A DNA stretch of 64,000 bases. Origin: Neurospora crassa OR74A (taxonomy: Eukaryota; Ascomycota; Sordariomycetes; Sordariales; Sordariaceae). Below, piece by piece: positions 22,101-33,862 of the stretch. How positions within the stretch are numbered: the stretch's first letter is position 1; each line of letters begins with the position of its first letter. The notes below the pieces were generated by a model. The model was not told the DNA's origin. It saw nothing but the letters and a program-made list of their open reading frames with translations, and did not search any database. The position numbers and the translations under genes are program-made. The stretch lies in NCBI RefSeq assembly GCF_000182925.2, contig NC_026504.1, positions 5,580,001 through 5,644,000 of the forward strand, read 5' to 3'.

Positions 22101-25100
22101 CCGCATCTGGCAAGCGCTATCAGCTTCATCATCTCGGATTGGGGTACAAAGGTTTGTGTCGGGTATGATTCTTGCGAAGATGATGACCGCGAGCGCGATC
22201 AAGAGTTTGGCAAATTGGCCTACAGATTGCGACAGATGATCCAGGACCGCCGATGGCTCTCGAACGAATACTCTTTTAAGAAAGTATCACCTAACCAGGC
22301 CAAATTGTCGTATTCCGTCACGTTGTTGCGGTCGCAATTATGCGAATCCTTCGGCGCGATTCTCAACATCTTGCTCGGTTCGATGGCTAGCGACCAGCCG
22401 ACAGTCAGGAGCAAGAGTTTAAAGAGCATCAATCAGGTCCTGGAGACGGACCCGTCTATTCTCGATGGTGATTCTGTGGTGGTCCAGCTTATTCTGCGCT
22501 GCTCAAACGATTCGTCAACCCAAGTTCGAGACTCGGCGCTCGGCCTTATCGGCAAATGCATCAGTATGAGGCCAGAGTTGGAGACCAAGATGATCGGAAC
22601 TGTGGTGGATCGCTTCATCGACGCTGGACCAGGAGTCAGGAAGCGGGCTATGAAACTCGCCAAGGACATCTACCTTCGAAACAAGAGCAAGGCGATCCGT
22701 AGCGCTATTGCAAACGGTCTGCTTCACCGTGTGCAGGACCCAGAGGAGAGCGTGAGGGACCTGGCTCGCCAGGTTATCGAAGAGATATGGTTCATCCCCT
22801 TTCAGGAGGGCGAGAACTCTGCATCATCTCAGATCTCCTTCTCGGATCATGTTGCCTTGATGGTTCAGACGGTCAAGCAAGGAAACGTGACCAATGTCTT
22901 GGACAAAGTCTTGCAGACTCTCCTGGCCCCGGATTCGAAATGTGCGGCGGCGTCGTTGGAAGTCTGCAGAAAGCTGGTTGCAAGCATGTTTGAGCTGGTG
23001 GACAATCCTGAGTCGGGAGATTCGTCTGTTCCTTCGGGTCGCGATGCTCTAACCGTCCTTCAGATTTTTGCAAAAGCTGATCCGAGCCTTTTCACGTTTG
23101 AGCAACTTCGACTTCTCAAGCCTCATATCGACAGCATGAACAGCAGCGAAGATTTGGTTGTGTCGCGGGCAGTCGTTGTCATCTACAAACTAGTTCTCCC
23201 ACAAGTCTCAAGCGTGCACAACGAATTCCTTACGGATGCTCGCAACAAACTCTTGCCTGCTGTTCCAAAGGTTACAAGGGTCTTGCTCGATGATATCGTG
23301 GCATGTCTCTGGATCATTAGCGAACGGTTAAACAACTCGGACAATCTCGCAAGACTCGTGTGCTCCAGTTTGGTGGCCATAAACCAGATGCGCGTCCAGA
23401 ATCCGAACAAGCCCCTGGATGGAAAGCCGAGACTGCAATTTGAACGCTACTCGCTGATCGTGGGTATGATCGGCAAGCATTGCAATCTTGATAGCCATCT
23501 TGAGCTTTTCAAGCAGAAGCTTGGTCTTAAGATGACAGGGTCTTCGATATCAAAGCTTATGGTCGATATCGTGGTACCATTTGCGTCCCATATTCAACCT
23601 TTGGATGTGAGGAAAGCGGCACTCGACTCGGTTGGTCTGGTGTGCCAGTCCTCGCCTAGGAATTATGTGGCTGCCAATGTCTACACAACATTCCAGCAAG
23701 TCTTTGACGACCAAAATCCAGCGCTGGAATCGATGGTCTTGCGTTCTTTCCGGGAGTTCCTCTTTACGGAGGAGAAGAGATCTGAACAGGCTCCGGAAAC
23801 TGCGGCTGGTGATGGCAAAGGCAAGAAGAAACGCGAGCTGACTGTGATTGGAGGCACAAACTACGATGATGTGGCCAGTGCGACCACTCATCGGTTCCTC
23901 AAGGAGATCATTCGTATTGCCACTGCGACTCAGGACGAGCACGCTTTCTTGGCAGTTGAGGTCCTTGCCAGCATTAACCGTCAAGGTCTGGTTCATCCCA
24001 AGGAAACGGGCGTGACCTTCATTACCCTAGAGACTTCGTCTAACCCCCGTATCTCTGAGCTCGCTTTTCTGGAGCACAAGTCACTTCATGGAAAGCATGA
24101 AACCGTTGTTGAACGCGAATACGTCAAGGCCATACAGTCGGCCTTCGCGTACCAGCGCGATATTGTCAAGGATCCGCGTGGCGCGACAGTCAACCCATTC
24201 ACTCCCAAGCTGCATCTTATGATGGAGGTGCTCAAGATTAGCAAGTCGAAGAATCGTCAAAAGTTCCTGGAGAAGCTCTGCACTCAGGTGGACTTTGATG
24301 TGTCGAAACTCGAACTAACCGGCGAGGAACTCCCTCCTCATGTGCAATATGCCCGCTTCATCATCGAGAACATGGCCTTCTTCGAGTACATGACGGTAGG
24401 CGAGCTCCAATCCACCGTTTACACGATGGAGAAGCTAGTCACATCAACCGGGTCAACTATTGCGCAGGTCATTGAGTCGGAGGTTTTCCAAGTCCGCATG
24501 GACGCTATTGACGGTCCCGCGCCTGAACCTGAGCCCACACCAGCACCTGCGCCCACATTTGGAGAGCAGCCTAACGAACAACCCATGACGTCTGTTCAGC
24601 CTGTCCAACCAACACTCCCCGATATCGACATTCAGCGCCTCCGCCAGTTGACAGCAGGGTCCATGATCCTCCTCGCCCTGTGGGAAGTCCGCACTTACCT
24701 CCGCCGGCTATATAACATGGGCACCAATCGCCGCGAGCAGAAGGCCAAGATTCAGGGCAAAGACCTCTCTCGGCCACCAGTCAAGGTCCAGGGCGTCACC
24801 GGCGACAAGGTCTGGGAGGAGATTGGTACTGTCATGACGGGTCTCATTTCGCGCGAGCGCATGATGCAAACGTGCAAAGCGTTCGTGGAGCTTATGAATG
24901 TCGACAAGGAGTTCCTCGTTCAGGATGAAGATGAGGACGAAGATATGATGGACCCCTCGACGCCGCCGAGCGGGGGTGAAGAGGATGACTACGATGAGGC
25001 AGGCCCAGCCGCCGGTCCCGGGAGGGGGAGAAAGAGGAAATCAAGTGCCACGGGTCCCAATGGATCACCCGCTCCGAAGAGGAGAGGAAGGCCACCAAGA

Positions 25101-25220
25101 AGCAATTCCAAGGGGCCACAGGGGCCGCAAGGGCCGCCGAAGAAACGCGGCAGACCTAGAAAGAATCCGTTGCCCGAGGCGAGCCAACAACATGACGAAA
25201 TGGAGGCAGACTGGCTCTGA
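19171..25220 (+). CDS. scc2: Cohesin loader Scc2/Mis4/Nipped-B
   Basis: Three exons, 19171-19348, 19481-19661 and 19712-25220, giving 1955 residues. Intron 1 is 132 bp (GTAAGA..CTCTAG) and intron 2 is 50 bp (GTACGT, branch CTGAC, CACAG). The first ~420 residues are disordered and Pro/Ser-rich, then HEAT repeats fill about 430-1800. Diagnostic Scc2 stretches include EIWFIPFQEG near 1145, LVCQSSPRNYV near 1428 and SINRQGLVHPKETG near 1540. Scc2 with Scc4 loads cohesin onto chromatin in the nucleus. The tail is acidic (DEDEDEDMM), then basic with two AT-hook-like cores, RRGRPP near 1910 and KKRGRPRK near 1930. The start is the ATG opening MAYQHPYHHSMDP, the first in the frame before the first intron. 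Confidence 0.93.
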
Positions 25221-25880
25221 TATTCCTAGTTGGTCTTTTTTTTTCTTATGGTCTGCATTGTCTTGTGGGTTGGTGAATTCATGACAGACAGACGGATGCA
25301 TTGCGTCGTTAACATAGATATCTGGAGAGACGTTACCGGTGCTTGCCGCGACTTGCTTTTTGAGATCGAATGTTAGGTGGTTATCTCGGTTTTTGGAGGT
25401 TAGTAAAATGCACAGGCAAGGCGATCAAAGGCGTAACGGGAAAGGTGAATGTTTATAACTTGACACCAGGGCAGGCATCAGTGGGATCAATGGAAGTCAA
25501 TTGCAGCATATTCATTACGTAGCTCCTTCTATGTATACTTTTCTGGTACTGAGATGGGTTTCGGATCTTGCGTTCAAGGTGTTCACTCGAGGACTTAGAT
25601 AGGACGATCAGCCTAAAGAATCTGAAATTCATCACTCGCCTGGGGAAGAGCTTTGAAATGCTCGGAGTGAAGTAACGTGTCCAATCCAGCAACTTGAAGC
25701 AAATATGACCACTCAAGCATCGTTCACACCTTTGAATCCTTTGCTGCGTCTGTTAGTCTATCGTATGGCTACATCCTACTCACTCGAGCAAGGCTATTAA
25801 TAAGCCACTGTGGTGCTTATACAGAGCCGAAGTAGTGTCGATAAACCTAAACCGGGTTGGTTTCTCTCCACCCAAGTATG

Positions 25881-25900
25881 TTTTTTTTTTTTTTTTTTTT
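25881..25900. repeat. T20 homopolymer
   Basis: Twenty T in a row, followed by a CT-rich stretch to about 25918. Confidence 0.9.
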
Positions 25901-26077
25901 CCTTTTCTTTTTTCCTTGGAGGTAAAAGAGTCAGCTGGCAGGTGATGATTGTCGTATGCTACCTGCTGCTGCTATATATACTCAAGAATTCATTGGGTAT
26001 TCACGGGTTTGGACTTCTACCATAGTTCTAGCTTGCGATCCGGTACTGAAGTGGACTGACGGCAGTACCGTACTGAT

Positions 26078-26112
26078 AAAAAAAAAAAAGGGGGGGGGGG
26101 GGGGGGGGGGGG
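26078..26112 (+). repeat. Poly(A)12-poly(G)23 tract
   Basis: Twelve A pass directly into 23 G, a 35-base homopurine block. A G run of this length can form a G-quadruplex or triplex and is prone to slippage. Confidence 0.9.
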
Positions 26113-26239
26113 AGAGGTCGTCGTTGCTGGTTTAGTACTTTCATTTGATTGATAATTGGTTGGAAGGATCATCCAGAGGAGTATATTATAAGTGACTACC
26201 TACAAGTGATTGCGAGACGAGGTTGGGGGGGTCGGGGAA

Positions 26240-26290
26240 GGTAGGTAGGTAGGCAGGTAGGTAGGTAGGTAGGTAGGTGGGTAGGTAAGG
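26240..26290. repeat. (AGGT)n tetranucleotide repeat
   Basis: About twelve copies of AGGT with two single-base variants (AGGC, GGGT). The same tetranucleotide recurs in shorter form elsewhere in the window. Confidence 0.9.
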
Positions 26291-26550
26291 TACAATCTAC
26301 ATGTTGATGAATGCACGAAAAGTGAAGTCAATCATGAGATGCAGATATTTGCATACATATATATATATATATCGTGCGTGATTCAATGGACGGTCTTCTC
26401 GTTCTGCTATATAAGATAACTAAATGAAGGCTGACGAGACGATATCGGCGTTTAGTTAGGTTGGCAGTCAGGCAGTTAGCCATGATGATTATGTATCTGG
26501 TACTCGACGAGTCGGGCACTCTCCCCTTTTGAATACCTGATTTCCCCTTC

Positions 26551-26575
26551 TTTTTTTTTTTTTTTTTTTTTTTTT
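26551..26575. repeat. T25 homopolymer
   Basis: Twenty-five T, followed by further T-rich sequence to 26612. Confidence 0.9.
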
Positions 26576-27892
26576 CTTGGTTCTTTATTTTTCTTCGAAT
26601 TTTTTTTTTTTTCTCTTCCAAGCTATACCGCTACAAAGAACCAACCGAGAGCATTTCAAAATTAAAACTGGGATGAAAAATAAAAGCAAATTTGATAGGA
26701 CCGCGGTGAAGCGAGACTGGAGGGAAGGAAGTCCCCCCCCCATTTATATTGCAATTGCAGACAAAATTGGATTCTGAAATGGCTATTCTTGCAGAGAACT
26801 GCACTGCACTGCACTACATTGTAAAAATGTTCGATCCCGTGATTGTATACCTCTCTCTCTCTCTCTCTCTTTCTCCTGAGGACTACTTAGGTTATGTGGA
26901 TGGTATCTTCGCTGCGGACTGAAGTGTGTGTGTGTGTTCTCGAGTGAAGTTCAAGTTCAATCTCGAAGCATTGGGTACTAGCACAACGGATGTAATGGGG
27001 GGATTGTAATTGAATGTAGTGTCTTTAGGAAAGGAAGGAGCATTATCTACGTACGTACGTACTATGTACAGTACGGTAACCCGTTTCTTGAGAGTAGCTA
27101 CGGCCTACCAGATGTGGCGGTAGCAGCAACAATTGCACACTTTCTGATTAGTGTCTGAATATTAACGGATTGTGTATTATCTTGGGTGTTATCACTTGCA
27201 CTTAAGATACTAGAATACTTGCCTACCATCCATGTCATGCCTGTGTTGAATCTCCGAGGTACCTTCGTTGCATGTACATCGTATTGCAAAGTCCACGTGC
27301 CATTTCAAGTGCAGTGGTATACCGCTCCTTTCCAGGTTTTCTCACTGCACTCGATACGATCTCACTCAAATCGTATTCGCTACCTAAGTACCTACCTATC
27401 TTTGGACTGTTCCCAAGAAGCCATGTGACTCGTATCAACCGAACCAGCAGAGTTGTCGAGGCCAGTCAGATCTATTCGGGGTTATACCTAGGTACTTAGG
27501 TACCTACCTAGGTAGTCGAGGAAAACCGCATCTAGTGATGGAAAAGCGGTATTGTATTTCCCCGTTCCCTTTGTCCGTTCAGCCCCTCGCTCTGTATGTG
27601 TATCGTGTACGTAGTAAGGCTCCCGTATTCAGATCCTGGGGGATCACACGAAATCTGCTAAGCAAACAAGCGAAGTAGAGGAGGTAGGCGGAGTGTAGAC
27701 TAGTGTAGTGCAGTGTACGCTACTCTTATGTTTGCTCGCTTCGGTAGGTAGGTACTTAGTAAAACCTGTGACATCTATACGAATTTTCTTGAGTATCTGC
27801 TAGATCTTGGTGTTTCTCATCGAGAGGGTTCTCATTCCCTCTGACTGGAGGTGATATTCTTCACGGCCGAGAACACATGACGCATCAAGGAT

Positions 27893-27935
27893 TACCTACC
27901 TACCTACCTATAAATATATATGTGTATATATATAC
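27893..27935. repeat. (TACC)n followed by TA-rich dinucleotide run
   Basis: Four to five TACC units pass into an imperfect TA/TG dinucleotide run (TATAAATATATATG...). Low-complexity; may melt easily. Confidence 0.8.
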
Positions 27936-29000
27936 CAAGAAACGAAGGTCATGTGGTCAAGTGCCTTGCTCCTATGCTATAATAAAGACCCAGCGGACAT
28001 TGACGCTTCGTTCGTAACGTCTACTGAACACGGCAAGGATCTTGTTCCTTGCGTCCATAGGTGTATAAAAGCACATTTATGGGAGTTCCTGTTTTCGGAT
28101 TCTGACCTGGGTCTAATCGAACAGTCAATTATTCATTCCTTAGTCAGCAGCTACAGAAAAAGTAATGGGCACTTGAAGAATGAATGTATCTTATGAAACC
28201 GTTCAGAGCCGGGTGACCGGGTACCTTGCCCACCGTCACCTTGTATTGTATCTACAATTAATTGGTTTTCCATCTTATTCCAGGAAGTCCACCATCTTAT
28301 GATGGTATTGGTACTCTTGACGCCCTGCCCTGCTGGACCTCGATGACATGTAGACCGACCGCAGCTTCTTCATGCCCCCTCCCCTCACCCTCTACTTCAT
28401 CCCGAGGCGGTATATCTATATTCCTCCCTTGATGAATGTATTCCACGCACAGTCATAAGAGAATTGATGATGACTATATCTTTTACCCCCAGAATAAATA
28501 CAGTGCATGGCTTACACCAAGCGCGGACACATTTCCACGCACGCAAAGTCATGGAGATTCCCGCCCGTCTCCCGCCCCTTCCCCGCGAGACGGAACCCTC
28601 GCTCGTCGGTTACACTATGTAGTATCCAAGAGCATCTCGGCATTTGTAAGCCATCGCGCATCGCGGACGGCAATCGTAGTCTTCACGTGTAGTGTAGTGA
28701 AAACGGCGAGTTCCTTGCGCATTCTGTTTCTAATCTCCGGCAGATCGACCTAAGCTTATATTAATCAATTCTCCGTGTGGAGTTGGCCAGCAGGGGGCTC
28801 TTACCGCTCGCGTGTCCCCCTGGACTCGCTGTTAGTGCAGTTACATTCAAGTTTATTTTAGTGCCATCTTCAGGTCATTGGTACACTACTATGTACAGAC
28901 GGGTGGGTGAGACGGGTAGGTAACGGCGTAGCATTGTTTGGGGTTACCATGTGAAAGGCAAGGTATGATAGTAGCTATGTAGCGGTGCAGGGCGCTAGAC

Positions 29001-29030
29001 CAGAGACAGAGACAGAGACAGAGACAGACC
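29001..29030. repeat. (GAGACA)n hexanucleotide repeat
   Basis: Four tandem GAGACA units in intergenic DNA. Confidence 0.85.
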
Positions 29031-32000
29031 GCTGGAGGGGGATAAGCGTGCAACACAAAATGAACCAAGTCAAACCGGACGTTCGGTTTCGAGGAACCAA
29101 GGTCAGCAAATGTCCTATGGAGACCCTTCGTTTGGGGTTCTCCTCGGAACTAGTCAAGGCCATGTTTCTGATGTGTGTGCCGGCCGGTCATCCCAATGCT
29201 CGCACAGACGATGAGCAAAAGGAGAAGTCGGAGAAGTGGACGGGTGTAAAAAACAGACAAGCAAGAACAAATCGGTACTCATACTAGAGAGAAAGAAAAA
29301 AAAAAACCATACCGCGTGCGGAATATCCGGTGCCGCACCTTTGCTTCACTTTCAAGGTAACAGGGCCTTGATACACGCTTTACATACACTAGTATATATG
29401 GACTGAAATGTAAATCAATGGTAACGAGAACCGCACCAAGTATGTGTTCAAGAAGCCATGAGACTGAGGAGCCGCGATTCTTGGCTTCTGGGCCCTGACG
29501 AGGCGAGGGTTGCCATGTGATTATTAGAATAAGGGGTCGATCAACCTATGTCTCACCCGCACCAAGCCTGTAGTGTAAAGAGCGAAGCACACTTGTCCGG
29601 CATCACCAGGCGGACAGTTCGAAGGTGTCGATATCGAGATCTTGGAACAAGCGGGCAGATCGTGCGGTGCATGCTGAACTTACTTCGCCATAAATAATGA
29701 ACCGACAATCTAGCGAAGCAGACAACGATTTGCATACCAAATAAGGCAAGTGAGTGGGTCATTAGTTTGACTGCTTGTCCATAACTCGAGCGAGAAATCT
29801 CCGTCATCAAGCCGCACCTCTTAGTGACCGTCCTCATAATGAATCCACACGATAATATGGTCGCAGGCCGCTGTACTGTGCTGGACCCTACCAACATCTT
29901 TTTCAAATTCAGAAGGTAATCGAGTTGCACACTGAAGTACCTGCTTGGCAGCGAAGTACGCATGTACACGGTGTGTACTTTACGACCTGTCCCTCCGCCT
30001 TTTCGTCTCGCAAGGTTATGGCTGCTTCCAACAGGAATCGCTACCAACCCCTCGGTAAAAGACATTGGGACTTGTTGAGTCATCCATGGCATTTAAATCC
30101 GTGATGACCCCAGACCTGGCATAGGACCCGAACGATACCGACGACTTGCGATACTGAGCCGAAGCAAAAAGACTGACTGATTGTTGTAGACATGGCTCCC
30201 ATGCCACGGCTGGATCGTCTCAGGTCAATCGGTGTCGATAGCAGACTTCTCAAAAGCAGACAGCAATGGAGGAGAGGAGCCCGTTGATGAGTTGGCAGAT
30301 GACACATAATGATCTTTAGAATTCTGGAGGGCGATTGGTGCTCGCAACGTTTCTTAAGCGTTCCCCATCTGAAGTCCCATACACCAGGAACAGGGTATGA
30401 ACGGGTCGGAGCTCTCTCCGTGATGGAAACATTGAAGGATATTCGGCACTCACCGTGTTTCAGTCCGGCGAGTCGCTCAAGACCATGACACCACTTCCGC
30501 AGTTCCACTACACAGGACTTCTATCGATGCTAGCCCAGGCAGAGGAACGCAATGCATAAAGATATTGGCTCCAAACCAGCTCACCTCGACCCCATGGTTG
30601 GGTGGGTTAACTCAATTTCGGAAAGGTGGGCGATAGGGTGGCTTCAGCCGACTCTCTCCGCCGCTTGATGTTTGACCGCTAGATGAAATGATGTGGATTA
30701 AAGCTGGAAGGATAGTCCTGATTGTAACTTGCTTGGCCCAGAATGATGCGCAAAATAGATGGCAAATGACCGGAAATGCGTGTGGGATGTCAGAATAGTG
30801 GTCGGCGACGTCTGTGGTTCTGTGAGGGCAGCGTGTGGACACCGACATCGTGTGTGCTGCTGTCCCGAGGAAGTGGTTGAGCCATGGAGCCCCGGTCAAT
30901 CACGACCGTCCCGTTGAGCACGCACGCACGGCACGTAAACTGGAACCCTGCTGGCCGAGACCTTCCCCGCCCCCTCCGCACCATCAGTCAATCAGATCTG
31001 ACAATCGGAGCTCGGGACAAGGGGCGTGCTTATGTACTTTCTCTCTGCTGGTACTTTGTGGGACCAATGCCGCTGCTTGACGCGCAGGGCCGTCCGCGCA
31101 GACATCCCCAAGCACTACCAGATGATCGATTCTTTTTTCGCAGAACCTTGAGTAGACAGAAGTCACCTAGTACCAACTGAAGTAAATCGGATACGGTTCT
31201 GCAAAAGTCCAAAGTTCTTCACAGTACTGCGGTTCCATCAACTCTTCCATGTTCTTCCAGTTCCCTTTCTGGGATAACCAGTTTTCCCCTTTGCTGTGGG
31301 GTACTGACAAGCGGTGTCCGCTTGGGTCCCGCCCCTATGTTAATCTCATCAAACATCCGGTCCGTGTCTCGGGTACTGTGGAACGTCGGAATGAAATGCC
31401 CAGAGCCCTGGGTCATGAGCCGCATCTCTGGGTTCGGTCATCCCAGAAGGGCATCCCCAGAAGGGCATCCCAACATCCCAAGTATGGAAAAAGTGGCTTT
31501 TGCAACCAGACTCATGGGACCATCGTCGCTTTTTTCTCGGCTGTGCAACGTACGCAGCAAAACTGGATAGGGCCTGCCTCTGCGAATTAGGATGTAACAG
31601 CAGCACCGGAGCATGAATTGCTGGCGTCGAACCCAGCATCTTCTTATGTGTGGCTTCCGATAAGGCGTATCTTTTTTGATCCTCGGAGTCACATTGCGCC
31701 TCGATCGAATGTCGAGCTTGGCTACAGAACAGACCCGTACAGAGATGTAGTTCCAATGATGGTCGGCATAGGAGAGTTGCCTTGTGAAGCAGGTCGTGGC
31801 TCGACCTCCTTGCCTTATGGGCAGGCGGAATTGATTGCGCCTACCACGGGAGATGAAGCTCGATTGGTTACCAAAATGTCAACCCAGATAGCTCATCGTA
31901 CCATGAGCTGTATCTCTGTGGGCTAATCAGGCCGGTCAGCACGTTGTTGACGATCCACTTGCGTGGCTTGGTGGTCACCATGGTGGTGATTCTGTTGCAG

Positions 32001-33862
32001 AAGGTACGAGTTCATTCGTCCACCTTTCAAACCAGTTACGGATTTTCCGCCAACGAAAACAGCAAGCATAGTCATAAACTCCTCCACAAAGTGGCGAGTC
32101 TTCTAGACGCGCATTCGCCCCGTCCTCACCCCCAATGACAGGCTGTCCGGCTGGTGTACGAGCTAGTCCCTCGCCTGGAACAGCCCGCCATGTGGGTCGA
32201 TGACTGGCGCCTCGATCGCGTTGGCTTTCTCAAAACTTTCTTGTTCCGACTCGATGGGCCTACCTGCCGGATACCGTCACCGTCTTGGATCCTGGTCTTT
32301 CGACATCGGTGGAGGGACGGCTAAAAACCTCAGTGGATGCTGAGGTTTTGACCATACAGTAAGAATTGCTAATGTTTGCAGTGGGGTCTAGCCGTAACCT
32401 GGGCAATCTTGGATGAGACTACTTTCGTTTTTCCCCTTTGAATGTCTAAAGATATCTGACACGTTCTTGGAGCACTAAAATGTCTTACGACAAGGGGTAA
32501 CGGTGGGCGGAACTTTTCCGGGAGGACGGCGGGTTCCTACGTTCTAGCAAACCCAAGTCCATGTCCTTGGGATTGGTTAACGTATCATGTGAAGAGTAAG
32601 GCGCCACTTCTGAGACAGAAACAACCTGACTGCTGTTTGTACTCCATGAGGAGGACCCGTCCATGGACCGAAAAGTCAAAGGAGTATCCGATTGTCAAGG
32701 TTTGGCCTGACAAGTCGGCAAGCAAACGAGCTCATCAGATACGCCAGAGCAGTGTCGTGGGCCTTGCGAATGCCATATTTCAGAATCCCCACCGCTTTCC
32801 CGTGTTTTCTGGGAGATGCCCGATCCAGCTTGCCAACGTCCAGGTCAGGTTGACTCTCGTCAACTTGCAATACCCGCAATGAGGAGCCGATACATTGGAC
32901 CAGGGTGCAAAACGCACTGCCCCCCCTTGTAGGAGCTGTATCAAGTACACCTGCGAATTTTAGAATCAGGACATCCTGGTCTCCGAGGTGCATCGTGTTC
33001 TCTCCAATCAGGGCGACAGCAATCAATCTTCAGCCGAAGCTAGCGGTGGCCTGTACGTACATATCATGTACCAGGGATGGTTCACGGCCGACCGAGGGTT
33101 TCTTATATGAAGGACTTAGGTAGAAGGAGACGGTGGCTCCAGCCCCATGGAATCATGATGAGGGCCGTCAAATTTGGGTCCGATCCTCGATAGTTTGCGG
33201 CAGCCTGTCTGCCCGTCATGAGGCATAGCATCCTGGAGCGAGATAGGCCTGGTCATATGCTTGACACTGCTCGGGGCACTCCGCAACTGCTACCATGATA
33301 TGGAGACGAACCGCCCACCCGTTTCCCTGATAAGTTGCCAAGTGGGCGAGCGGCCGGGCCCGTAGAAGATCTGTTCTCCCACAACCCATGGAAACAGAGT
33401 ACCAGCAGACGTACACGATCGGCAGCAACATCGTGGGGTGCAAAGGCCTCTGGTCGGCCAATGTGAGCAATCTGGCCTGAGTCAAGATCCACAAAGCAAA
33501 CTTCGTTCAATTTCAAGTGTGCCGTATGTTTGCCGCACGCAATAAATCGCGTGGTACAGGCGCTTTCCCAGGTGCCGGTTCGTGGAGCAAGGTTCTGGGC
33601 GAGGGTCCATGAAGAGGAATATGTCCACCTTGGGGGAGCCCACCAAAGCACGATAGAGGCGATCTTGGTGAGCCCTAAAGTTCCGAATCCATTTCGCTAG
33701 CGACCGTCCCATCCGACACCGTCTCTGCATAAGCTCGGCCATGTGTTTTGCAACCTGCTTCTTCCTTTTCCGTCTCTCTCTGCTCTCTGTTTTTCCTTCT
33801 CCCCTCCACCCTCCACTCCGCAATTTTTCATCATATTCGTCTTTTTCTCCAATCGTTTTCCA

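Larger units (their letters stand above)
25221..33862. other. 8.6-kb gene-poor region
   Basis: No gene I can support. The first half holds long homopolymers (T20 at 25881, A12G23 at 26078, T25 at 26551), CT repeats (26850-26872), TA-rich runs, and AGGT/ACCT tracts. The second half (28.4-33.8 kb) is of ordinary base composition with many frames of 60-180 codons on both strands, none with a recognised domain. The minus strand at 33250-33740 and 32676-33026 has coding-like fragments but I could not build a gene. The neighbouring methyltransferase was equally invisible before splicing, so more intron-rich genes could be missed here. Confidence 0.5.

Noticed and set aside
26240-26290. AGGT tract as telomere repeat
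   Set aside because: Fungal telomeres of this group are TTAGGG; AGGT is an internal microsatellite.
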